Assembly (NCBI RefSeq): GCF_900046475.1
Contig: NZ_FCOU01000009.1
Location: 216,214-280,213 of the forward strand
Direction: 5' to 3'
Length of the DNA stretch: 64,000 nucleotides
Source: Collinsella ihumii
GTDB lineage: Bacteria > Actinomycetota > Coriobacteriia > Coriobacteriales > Coriobacteriaceae
Positions within the stretch are counted from its first letter, which is position 1; every line of letters begins with the position of its first letter. Shown here piece by piece: positions 53,876 to 61,786 of the stretch. The position numbers and the translations under genes were made by a program. Below the pieces are notes generated by a model, which ran no database searches, was not told where the DNA came from, and saw nothing but the letters and a program-made list of their open reading frames with translations.

Positions 53876-55426
53876 CTAGGCGATCTCGATGAAGGCGACG
53901 CTTTCCGGCGCCATGGTCAGCGTGGCGTCCTCAAGGCGAGCAGGGTCGCCGTGGGCGTAGAGAAGACGCTGGAACTCGTATGGGCACGGGCAGCTCACGG
54001 GACGCATCGCGGGGTTCAAGGCGACGAGCACGCGCTGCTCCCCCTCCCCTCGCACGTACACGAGCGGATATGCGTCCGGCTCGCAATAGACGAACTCGAT
54101 GGGCGAGCAGGCGCCCAAAGCCGGCGTCGCCAGGCGAAGCTCGATCAGGCGATGGACTTCGCTCCAAAGCGACGTGTCGTCGGCCATCTGGGCCGCCGCC
54201 GTGGGCGCATCGGCCTCCCGATCCTGGCGGACGTACAGCCTGTCCGCCGGAGCCGACGAGAACCCGAAGTTCGCGCCGGTGTCCCACTGCATGGGCGAAC
54301 GGGCGCCGGTGCGCTCGTAGCCGCCCTCGACCGAGGTCACGTCGAGCTGGCGCATCCCGATCTCGTCGCCGTAGTACACAAACGGCGCGCCCGGCATCGA
54401 CAGCATGAAGGCGAAGTAGATCTTCATCTCCTCGGGGTCGAGATAGCGGCGGAGCCGCTGCATGTCATGGTTGCCCGACGGAATGCACATGAGGCCCCGC
54501 CCGGAGGTGCGCTCCATGTTGTCGCGATAGGTAGCCACGAACCGGAAGGCGTCGCCTTTCCCCTCGCGCGAGAAGAACGGATGCTCGCAGCGCATGAGAT
54601 CCATGTAGTGCGACGTGCCGAACTGGAGCAGGAAGTCCATGTGGAAGCCCGCGCGCAGCGTCTTGTCGGGCTCGCCCCATTCGGAGACCAGGACCGCGTC
54701 GGGATAGCGCGCGTCCAGAAAGGCCCGCATATCCTGCCACAGCTTGATGGTCTCCTCCTGGCCCGGATCGTTTTTGACCAGCGATCCGGCCATGTCGACG
54801 CGGAACCCGTCGCAGCCGCGATCGAGCCAAAACGCCATGACGTCCTTCATGGCCTGGCGGGTCGCCAGCGCCTCGGGAGAGTCGACGGCGCTCTGCCAGG
54901 CCTCAGTGACCTGGGCGAACCCGTAGTTCAGCGCCGGCTGGAACGCGAAGAAGTTCACGGCGACCGCGCCGTTGCGCTCGGCGATGCCGCGCAGGACGCC
55001 GTTCACGCCCGGCACGTTCGACACGGGCGTCCACACGTCGTCGGTCCACACGTATCGACCGGTGAACTCGTTGTGATCGGCGCGCTGGGACGCCTTGAAC
55101 CACGGGTGCTCGATGGACGTGTGCCCCGGCACGAGATCCAGCAGGACGTGCATGCCGCGCGCATGGGCCTCGTCGAACAGGCGCACGAGGTCCTCGTTCG
55201 TGCCGTAGCGCGGAGCCACCGTAAAGTAGTCGGCCACGTCGTAGCCGGCGTCCCCGAACGGGGAGTCAAAGCACGGGTTCAGCCACAAGGCGTTGCACCC
55301 GAGCCGCTTGATGTAGTCGAGCTTTGTGATGATACCCGGGATGTCGCCGATGCCGTCGGCGTTCGTATCGTTGAAGCTCTGCGGATAGATCTCGTAGAAC
55401 ACGCTGGTGTCGAGCCAGTTTGCCAT
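53876..55426 (-). CDS. GH13 alpha-glucosidase/trehalose-synthase-like enzyme
   Basis: Alpha-amylase-family hydrolase or transferase of 516 residues, predicted cytoplasmic (no signal peptide). It has the exo-glucosidase-style start WLDTSVFYEIYPQSFNDTNA with DGIGDIPGI, region I DLVPGHTSIEHPW, nucleophile in GCDGFRVDMAGSLV, acid/base Glu in VLVSEWGEPDK, Asp in IPSGNHDMQRL, and a C-terminal beta domain. YYGDEIGMRQLDV is also typical. All catalytic residues are intact. Activity could be oligo-glucosidase, sucrose/trehalose conversion or glucanotransferase. Single gene, about 8 kb from the glg operon. Three copies of an 11-bp motif lie upstream. Confidence 0.9.
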   Translation of the reverse strand: MANWLDTSVFYEIYPQSFNDTNADGIGDIPGIITKLDYIKRLGCNALWLNPCFDSPFGDAGYDVADYFTVAPRYGTNEDLVRLFDEAHARGMHVLLDLVPGHTSIEHPWFKASQRADHNEFTGRYVWTDDVWTPVSNVPGVNGVLRGIAERNGAVAVNFFAFQPALNYGFAQVTEAWQSAVDSPEALATRQAMKDVMAFWLDRGCDGFRVDMAGSLVKNDPGQEETIKLWQDMRAFLDARYPDAVLVSEWGEPDKTLRAGFHMDFLLQFGTSHYMDLMRCEHPFFSREGKGDAFRFVATYRDNMERTSGRGLMCIPSGNHDMQRLRRYLDPEEMKIYFAFMLSMPGAPFVYYGDEIGMRQLDVTSVEGGYERTGARSPMQWDTGANFGFSSAPADRLYVRQDREADAPTAAAQMADDTSLWSEVHRLIELRLATPALGACSPIEFVYCEPDAYPLVYVRGEGEQRVLVALNPAMRPVSCPCPYEFQRLLYAHGDPARLEDATLTMAPESVAFIEIA

Positions 55427-55475
55427 AAGCCTGCCCCCTTATCCGACCGCGAGCCGCGCGCTCGCAGGTATCTCA

Positions 55476-55481
55476 AGTATA
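55476..55481 (-). promoter_or_regulatory. -10 element of the GH13 gene promoter
   Basis: On the minus strand, GCGCTATACTTGAG includes TATACT (5/6 match to TATAAT), about 50 bases before the start codon. The -35 region coincides with the palindrome TGTCCGGACA (55498-55507), which may be an operator instead of a -35. No good TTGACA is seen. Confidence 0.45.
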
Positions 55482-55615
55482 GCGCATGCGGCATCTTGTC
55501 CGGACATGTTGAGGTAAGCGTTTCGATAGGAGCGACGGGAAGGCGCTGACGTGACGGCCGATGCCGAGCTGCCCCCGGGAGCGCTTTTCGCGCGCGCTCC
55601 GAGGCGCCGTCCGAA

Positions 55616-55741
55616 TCGACGGTACGCATAGGGCACGCCACCTCGCCGAGAGTACGGCATAGGCACGTTTTTCACCCGGAAGCGTGACCATACCGTACCG
55701 TCGACGAGCCGGCGTGACCAGAGCGTACCGTCGATCGCCCG
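55616..55741. promoter_or_regulatory. repeated CGTACCGTCGA sites upstream of the GH13 gene
   Basis: A 30-base unit is tandemly repeated (55682-55711 and 55712-55741), each with GCGTGACCA then CGTACCGTCGA. A third copy of the 11-mer is inverted (TCGACGGTACG, 55616-55626). Located about 190-315 bases upstream of the GH13 start and just downstream of the YhgE-like gene. Arrangement resembles multiple binding sites for one regulator. The remainder of the 337-base gap 55427-55763 has no gene. Confidence 0.55.
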
Positions 55742-55763
55742 CCAGCGCCGATCCGCGCGGATG

Positions 55764-58346
55764 CTACGAGGCGAAGACGCGCTCGGGACGCACCTGCCGG
55801 CGAAGCGCCAGGGATGCGCAGCTGACAAGTACGGCGAGGGCCAGCAGCACGACCAAGTAGAGGGCCGCCTGCCCGACGCCCCGCACCGACCCGGCAAGAA
55901 CGCTGCGCAGCGCCTGCGACAGCAGCGGCAGCGGCAAGATGTCTCCCAGAACGGAAAAGACGCCCTCAGACAGCGATGCCGGAAGGATCCCTCCCGCACA
56001 GACCGCCTGCACGACGAGCAACGCGGCGGATGCCGGAACGAACCAGCGGCCGCACACCAGCCGCAGCGCCTGCGCGAGCCCGGCGAAGGCCAAGGCGCCC
56101 AGCGCCAGCAGGCCGACGAGCCCGGCAGGATTCGACGCCTCGACGCCGGTGACGGCCAGGGCGCCGAAGACGAGCAGCGCCTGGAGAAGGGAGGCCCCCG
56201 CGTAGCCCGCACCGCACGCAAGCGCGCCGAGGACCGACCTGCCCGAGGCGGCCGCGCGCACGTCGCACGCCGGCAGCAGGCAGCCGATGATGATCGAACC
56301 GATCCACAGTGCCGCTGCGGCGAGCGCGGGGGCAACCGCCGCCTCGGACGTAACGGGGGCGACGCGGCTCGACGTGAACGAAACGGGGCTCGACGCCACC
56401 TCGGCGCGATCCGCCCGCTCCGCGGCGATGCTCCCAAGCGACTCCCCCGCCGCCGCCATGCTGTCCGTGATCTGCCCTGATGCATCCTTCAGCTGGACGG
56501 CGCCGTCTCCGAGCTGGCTCGTCGCCGTCGCCATGGCGGATATACCCTGGCCGAGACCGTCGGTCCCCGCGGCGACTCCCTCGAGCGCGCTCGCGAACGC
56601 CGTGTTGCCGGCGGCGAGCTGCCCCGTCGCCTCGGCAAGCGGCGCCATGGCCTCCCCGAGCGCCTGCGCCCCGGTCGCGATGCCGGTCACGCCAGCTCCC
56701 AAGGCACCGTCGGATGACAGCTGGCCCGCTATCGCCGAGATTCCCTGGCCGAGCGACGTCGTCGTCTCCGCAAGGCCGGGGACATGCTCGCCCGAACCGG
56801 GAACGTCGGTGCCGGCGAGCGCCGCCTGCGCGGCGCCCATGCTCATGGCGATATCCGATGCCGCGGAGGCTGCCTGGCCCGTCGCCTCGCCCAAGCCCTG
56901 GACAGGCTCCGCAACCGCGCCCGCCGTCTGCTCGAGGGCCTGCGACGCCTCATCGAGCGCGGGCTGCGCCTGTGCGACGGCGTCCAGCCCCTCAGATGCG
57001 CGGTCGCCCGATTGTGCGAGCTCACCGGCGGAGCTCGCAGCGGCATCCAGCCGCTCCCTCAGCTCCGCGCGGGCGGACGAGAGCTGCTGGAGCTCGTCGT
57101 CGAGGACGGCGAGCTGGGCGGCCCGCTCCTCGGCGGAAAGCTCGCCGTCGGCCGCAAGGGCGTAAAGCTGCTGGGTGACCTCATCGGAGCGCGCGTCGAG
57201 CGCGGAGAGCTGCTGAGCGATGCCGGGCGCGGTGGCGTCCTCGGAGGACAGCGTGCCGGACAGCGCATGCGCGCCCTGCGCAAGCGAACCGACCTCCTCG
57301 ACGGCGGACGTCGCGGCGGAGGCGGCACTCGCGACCGCGTCTGCCGCGCCATCGAGCGACGTCGTCGCACCGGAGAGCGCCTTGGTCAGCGCCAGGCCCT
57401 CGGTGGCGATCTGCTTTCCGGCCAGGCCGAGCTCGGATACCGAGTCCATGCCCGAGCCCAGCGTATCGGAGAGGGAGGAGAGCGCGGAACCGACCTGCTC
57501 CACGCCCGCGCCCATGGTCTGGGTCGTCTCGGAGATCGTGTCGAGACCCGACACGAGCACCTCGGCGCCCTGAGCCAGCGGGGCTGCCGCCTGGTCGCTG
57601 ATCGCGGCAAGGCCCTGGCCCAAGGCCGCGGCGCCCGACCCCGCGGCTGCGACGCCGTCGGCGATCTGCCCCAGACCGCTGCCGAGCTGGTCTGCACCGG
57701 ATGCCGTCTGCTCAAGCCCCGACGCGATGGCGTCGGCCCCCTGCTCAAGCGCGTCGTAGCCCGCGTCGAGCATGACGGATCCGTCCGAGGTGAGCGTCAG
57801 GCGGGATGCCTGGCTCTGGACGTCGTTGAGGACCGAGAGCAGGTAGTCCTCCCCCAGATCGGAGCGCAGGCGGGCCTGGACCTGCTGGAGCGCCGCAGAG
57901 CCCGCGCGCGTCGCCAAGACGTTCTCGCTTCCCGTCGACACGATCTCGACGGTCGCCTTGGTCGGGCTCGAGCCCGAAAGGCTCGCCACGCACTCGGAGT
58001 AATCTTCGGGGATCTTGAGCGCGAGCGCATAGGTTCCGTCGGCAAGGCCGTCATCGGCGGCCTGCTCGTCGACGACGCTCCAGGCGAGCGTCGAGGTGTC
58101 CTCGAGCTGGTCGACCAGATCCTCGCCGGCGCGCACCATGGCCCCGTCCTCGTTTCGGGCCCCTTCGTCGAGATTCACGACCGCCACCGGCACGCGCTCG
58201 GAGTCGCCGAGTGAAGGCGCCAGGGCACAGACGAGCACCGCGGCCGCAAGCGCCGGCGCGATAAGCGCCACGACCAGCGCAGCGGCACGATGCGAGCGCA
58301 GCTGCGCCCGGGCGGCGGAGACAAACGAATCTATCAGATGGCTCAC
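55764..58346 (-). CDS. YhgE/Pip-family ABC-2 type permease with long helical ectodomain
   Basis: Membrane protein of 860 residues. One helix near the N-terminus (about 22-45) is followed by an extracellular region: a small domain (about 50-190) and a very long Gly/Ala/Ser/Leu-rich segment (about 195-640), made of repeats like SGADQLGSGLGQIADGVAAA, then five C-terminal helices of ABC-2 type (about 680-850). This architecture is that of YhgE/Pip proteins, once named phage infection protein and now seen as ABC-2 permeases linked to export of polymers or proteins. The neighbouring degenerate ATPase gene overlaps it by four bases. Substrate unknown. Confidence 0.87.
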   Translation of the reverse strand: MSHLIDSFVSAARAQLRSHRAAALVVALIAPALAAAVLVCALAPSLGDSERVPVAVVNLDEGARNEDGAMVRAGEDLVDQLEDTSTLAWSVVDEQAADDGLADGTYALALKIPEDYSECVASLSGSSPTKATVEIVSTGSENVLATRAGSAALQQVQARLRSDLGEDYLLSVLNDVQSQASRLTLTSDGSVMLDAGYDALEQGADAIASGLEQTASGADQLGSGLGQIADGVAAAGSGAAALGQGLAAISDQAAAPLAQGAEVLVSGLDTISETTQTMGAGVEQVGSALSSLSDTLGSGMDSVSELGLAGKQIATEGLALTKALSGATTSLDGAADAVASAASAATSAVEEVGSLAQGAHALSGTLSSEDATAPGIAQQLSALDARSDEVTQQLYALAADGELSAEERAAQLAVLDDELQQLSSARAELRERLDAAASSAGELAQSGDRASEGLDAVAQAQPALDEASQALEQTAGAVAEPVQGLGEATGQAASAASDIAMSMGAAQAALAGTDVPGSGEHVPGLAETTTSLGQGISAIAGQLSSDGALGAGVTGIATGAQALGEAMAPLAEATGQLAAGNTAFASALEGVAAGTDGLGQGISAMATATSQLGDGAVQLKDASGQITDSMAAAGESLGSIAAERADRAEVASSPVSFTSSRVAPVTSEAAVAPALAAAALWIGSIIIGCLLPACDVRAAASGRSVLGALACGAGYAGASLLQALLVFGALAVTGVEASNPAGLVGLLALGALAFAGLAQALRLVCGRWFVPASAALLVVQAVCAGGILPASLSEGVFSVLGDILPLPLLSQALRSVLAGSVRGVGQAALYLVVLLALAVLVSCASLALRRQVRPERVFAS

Positions 58347-59179
58347 CTGGCATCTCCCTCTTTCTCGGCCTGAGCCCCTTCAAGCAACGAGGCGGCGCGC
58401 TCCAGCCCCTCTTTCGAGGCGATGTCGAGCGCGCAGCGGGAATCGGCGGACAGCGCGGCGCAGAGCTCCTGCGTGGCGACCACGACGCACACGCCGCGAT
58501 CGCCCGCAACCGACCGAGCGCCGTCGACGACCGCGCAGGCGTCGTCGGCCGAGAGCCCCTCCACGAACGCGTCGCCCAGGTCCATCACGGCCACCTTCAC
58601 GCCGCCGGCGCACGCAAGGGCGGCAGACAGGCGCGCCCGATACAGCGGGGACAGCTGGGACACCCGCTGGTCGGCGTGCGTGGCGAGATGGTGCATGGCG
58701 AGATACTCCAAAGAGGGGTCCGCGATGCCGCGCGCCCGCTCGGCGCGCAGCCTCAGCTCGCGCACCACGGCCTCCTCGACCGTCAGCTCCCGATCGATGT
58801 CGAACAGGCCGCTGAACACGCCGACGCCCGCATACCCGCGCGGCAGGCGCGGCCCGCGGGAGATGCGATGCCGCGCGCCCGAAGGACGGGCGAGCTCGAT
58901 GCCGCCGACCGACAGGGACCCGGCCGTGGGCCTCACGAAGCCGGCGCAGGCCAGGGCGAGATCGCGCGCCGGTGCCCTGTCGCTTGACAGGAGGGCGACG
59001 ACCTCCCCTTCCCTGCCGACAAACGAGGCGAATTCGAACGAGCGGTAGCCGCGCGCGCCGTAGGTCGCGTCGCGCGCGACGATCATGGGACCGCCGGGCT
59101 CGGCAGCGGGCTCAGCGGGCGCGCCCGTCGCGACGAGCCCGGAATCCTGAGAAGTGCTCAATGGCGAAGCTGGAAGCAC
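58343..59179 (-). CDS. degenerate ABC ATPase-like partner of the YhgE permease
   Basis: Aligned by eye to ABC ATPases, this 278-residue protein keeps the overall layout but has lost the key residues. Walker A position reads LLSSDRAPARDLALACAGF (no GxxGxGK), signature reads QLSPLYRARLSAALA instead of LSGGQ, and Walker B region reads VAVMDLGDAFVEGL without the catalytic Glu. It should not hydrolyse ATP. It is nevertheless an intact frame, overlapping the permease by four bases. The start is probably GTG 59179 after GGGAGGACGC; a low-complexity Pro/Ala/Glu stretch precedes the domain. It may be a structural or regulatory pseudo-ATPase. Confidence 0.75.
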   Translation of the reverse strand: MLPASPLSTSQDSGLVATGAPAEPAAEPGGPMIVARDATYGARGYRSFEFASFVGREGEVVALLSSDRAPARDLALACAGFVRPTAGSLSVGGIELARPSGARHRISRGPRLPRGYAGVGVFSGLFDIDRELTVEEAVVRELRLRAERARGIADPSLEYLAMHHLATHADQRVSQLSPLYRARLSAALACAGGVKVAVMDLGDAFVEGLSADDACAVVDGARSVAGDRGVCVVVATQELCAALSADSRCALDIASKEGLERAASLLEGAQAEKEGDAR

Positions 59180-59339
59180 GCGTCCTCCCATGAATCTGTT
59201 CTGCAAGCGTCCGCCGGGACGCAACGATGTTTATTTTCACTTCTATACCCGCAAACGAACGCGGCAACCGTAAACCTTGCTCCCGCTTGCCATATAATGC
59301 AGCACGTTACCGAGAATCCCTACCACAAGGAGCACATCC

Positions 59340-60821
59340 ATGAGCTCAAACGTCCGCGTGCGCTTTGCGCCCTCGCCCACCGGCAAGCTGCATATCGGCG
59401 GCGCCCGCACGGCAATCTACAACTGGGCGTTCGCGCGCGCCAACGGGGGCACGTTCATCCTCCGCATCGACGACACCGATCCCACCCGCTCCACCGCGGA
59501 GAACACGCAGGTCATCCTGCGCGCCATGCGCTGGCTCGGCCTCGATTGGGACGAGGGTCCCGAGGTCGGCGGCGACTTCGGGCCGTACGCCCAGACCGAG
59601 CGCCTCGACCTGTACCGCGAGGCCGCCGAGCGCCTGCTCGCCGAGGGCAAGGCGTACCCCTGCTTCTGCACGTCCGAACAGCTCGAAGCCGATCGCAAGG
59701 CCGCCCAGGAGCGCAAAGACCCCTTCCAGGGCTACCAGCGCCGCTGCCGCAACATCCCCGCCGACGAGGCCCGCGCGCGCATGGAGGCGGGCGAGCCCTA
59801 CACGCTGCGCATCAAGGTGCCCGAGGACCGCGGAGACGTCGTCATCGACGACGCCGTCCACGGAAAGGTCATCTTCGACGCCAAGGAGCTGGATGACTTC
59901 GTGATCTTCCGCTCCGACGGAACGCCGACCTACAACTTCGCCACCGTCGTCGACGACGCGCTCATGGGCATCACCCATGTCATCCGCGGCGACGACCACC
60001 TCTCCAACACCCCGCGCCAGGTGATGGTCTACGAGGCGCTCGGCGCCCCCGTACCCACGTTCGCCCACATCTCCATGATTCTCGGCGCCGACGGCAAGAA
60101 GCTCTCCAAGCGCCACGGCGCGACGTCGGTCGAGGAGTACCGCGACGCCGGTTACCTGTCCGACGCGTTCGTCAACTATCTCGCCCTGCTCGGCTGGTCG
60201 CTCGATGGCGAGACCACCGTCATCCCGCGCGACGTGCTCGCCCGCGAGTTCTCGCTCGAGCGCATCTCCAAGAACCCCGCGACGTTCGACCCCAAGAAGC
60301 TCGACTGGATGAACGCCGAGTACATCAACGCCATGGACGACGCCTCGTTCATCGACCAGATCCTGCTGCCCCAGCTTGAGGCCGCCGGCAAGCCCGCCTT
60401 GCGCGCCGCGCACCCCGATGCCTGGTGGAACCTGCTGGCCGGCATCGTTCGCCCGCGCACCAAGATGCCCGCGGACTCCGTCGAGGTGTCCGCGCCGGTC
60501 TTCGCGACCGCCAAGACCCTCGTCTACGACGAGAAGTCGGTCAACAAGGGCCTCGCCAAGGAGGGCATGGGCCGCATCCTCGACGCGGCGCGCGTCGCCC
60601 TCGGCACGCTTGCCGCCGACGACTGGACCGCGGAGAACATCGATGCCGCGCTCGAGCCGCTGCCCGAGGCGCTCGACCTCAAGAAGCGCATCGTGTTCCA
60701 GGCCGTCCGCGTCGCCGAGTGCGGCAACATGGTGAGCCCGCCGCTCGGCGAGACCATGCAGCTCATCGGCCGCGACGACTGCATGGCGCGCATCGACCGC
60801 GCAAAGGGCATGGCGCTATAA
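59340..60821 (+). CDS. gltX: glutamyl-tRNA synthetase
   Basis: Charges tRNA-Glu (and tRNA-Gln in bacteria without GlnRS). The 493-residue class I synthetase has VRFAPSPTGKLHIGGARTAI (HIGH-type motif HIGG), THVIRGDDHLSNTPRQ, and the KMSKS-type loop ADGKKLSKRHGAT, followed by a helical anticodon-binding domain. The ATG at 59340 follows ACAAGGAGCACATCC. Divergent from the YhgE operon, with a 160-base gap that includes CCATATAATGC, a likely -10 (TATAAT at about 59293). Convergent with pcp. Confidence 0.97.
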   Translation: MSSNVRVRFAPSPTGKLHIGGARTAIYNWAFARANGGTFILRIDDTDPTRSTAENTQVILRAMRWLGLDWDEGPEVGGDFGPYAQTERLDLYREAAERLLAEGKAYPCFCTSEQLEADRKAAQERKDPFQGYQRRCRNIPADEARARMEAGEPYTLRIKVPEDRGDVVIDDAVHGKVIFDAKELDDFVIFRSDGTPTYNFATVVDDALMGITHVIRGDDHLSNTPRQVMVYEALGAPVPTFAHISMILGADGKKLSKRHGATSVEEYRDAGYLSDAFVNYLALLGWSLDGETTVIPRDVLAREFSLERISKNPATFDPKKLDWMNAEYINAMDDASFIDQILLPQLEAAGKPALRAAHPDAWWNLLAGIVRPRTKMPADSVEVSAPVFATAKTLVYDEKSVNKGLAKEGMGRILDAARVALGTLAADDWTAENIDAALEPLPEALDLKKRIVFQAVRVAECGNMVSPPLGETMQLIGRDDCMARIDRAKGMAL

Positions 60822-60840
60822 GTTGCGCCGCCGCCGAGCC

Positions 60841-60938
60841 GCCGGCCCGGAGTTTTAGGGACAGTCCCTTTTGGTTCATGAGGGTGCGCTTGCGCCCTCA
60901 TGAACCAAAAGGGACTGTCCCTAAAACTCCGGGCCGGC
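60841..60938. repeat. 98-bp near-perfect palindrome, TAGGGACAGTCCC family
   Basis: Arms of 44 bases are exact complements (outer part GCCGGCCCGGAGTTTTAGGG, then ACAGTCCCTTTTGGTTCATG and AGGG), around GCGC-TT-GCGC with a single mismatch. It fills the gap between gltX and the pcp stop at 60940. Shares TTTTAGGGACAGTCCC with 46297-46354. This copy additionally has a GC-rich outer extension. Confidence 0.95.
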
Positions 60939-60939
60939 G

Positions 60940-61590
60940 CTACGACTCGGTACCCGACGAGGTCGACACGACGTCGCCTTGCCGTATCGCGACGCACGTC
61001 TCGATGGCGATCGTCAGCGCCTCCACCATCATGTCGACGGGCATGCTCGGATAATCGCCTCCGCTCCGCTCCACCTGCTCGGGGGCAAAAGGGACGTGGA
61101 TGAACCCGGCGCGCATCCGCGGATACGCCGTGGCCGCGGCGTGAAGCGCCGTGTAGAGCACCTCGTTGCAGCAAAAGGTCCCCGCGGAGTACGACACGGA
61201 CGCGGGCACGCCCCTCTCGCGCATGCGTGCGACCATGGCGTGCACCGGCAGGGTCGTGAAATATGCAGCCGGCCCGCCCTCGACGACCGGGATCCCCGCG
61301 GGGCGCGAGCCCTCGTTGTCCGGGATCCTCGCCAGCATGTAGTTGATGCCCACGAACTCGGGCGTCACCTGTGCGCGACCGCCCGCCTGGCCCACACACA
61401 GGCACACGTCGGGATCGTGCCGCTCGATCTCTTGGACCAGGACCTCCCCGTCCCGACCGAACGCGACGGGCAGCGTCACGCGTGAGATGTCGGCGCCCTC
61501 CACGCGCGACGGAAGGCGACCGACCGCCTCCTGTGCGGGATTCATCGTCTGGCCGCCGAACGGCTCGAACGCCGTCACCAAGATCTTCAT
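60940..61590 (-). CDS. pcp: pyroglutamyl-peptidase I
   Basis: Removes N-terminal pyroglutamate from peptides. The 216-residue cysteine peptidase (family C15) has MKILVTAFEPFGGQTMNPAQ, Glu region CVGQAGGRAQVTPE, nucleophile Cys in SYSAGTFCCNEVLYTAL and His in AGFIHVPFAPEQV, the full Glu-Cys-His triad. ATG 61590 follows AGGAGAGGTGATGGAAG. Normal length. The released pyroglutamate/amino acid could feed glutamate metabolism. Confidence 0.95.
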   Translation of the reverse strand: MKILVTAFEPFGGQTMNPAQEAVGRLPSRVEGADISRVTLPVAFGRDGEVLVQEIERHDPDVCLCVGQAGGRAQVTPEFVGINYMLARIPDNEGSRPAGIPVVEGGPAAYFTTLPVHAMVARMRERGVPASVSYSAGTFCCNEVLYTALHAAATAYPRMRAGFIHVPFAPEQVERSGGDYPSMPVDMMVEALTIAIETCVAIRQGDVVSTSSGTES

Positions 61591-61786
61591 CTTCCATCAC
61601 CTCTCCTTCTGACAGTATGGGAACGGGACGCCCGTTTTCAAAGCGTTCGATAAGGGAATTATTAGGGCTTTGAAAAAACTTCGCGCATTATCTCCGCTCC
61701 ATGAAAACTTCTATTCACTTACGGCAGCCGAGGCGGGACAATAGGGCGGTGATTACGAACGATAACCGTTAACCGTGGGAGCGATC

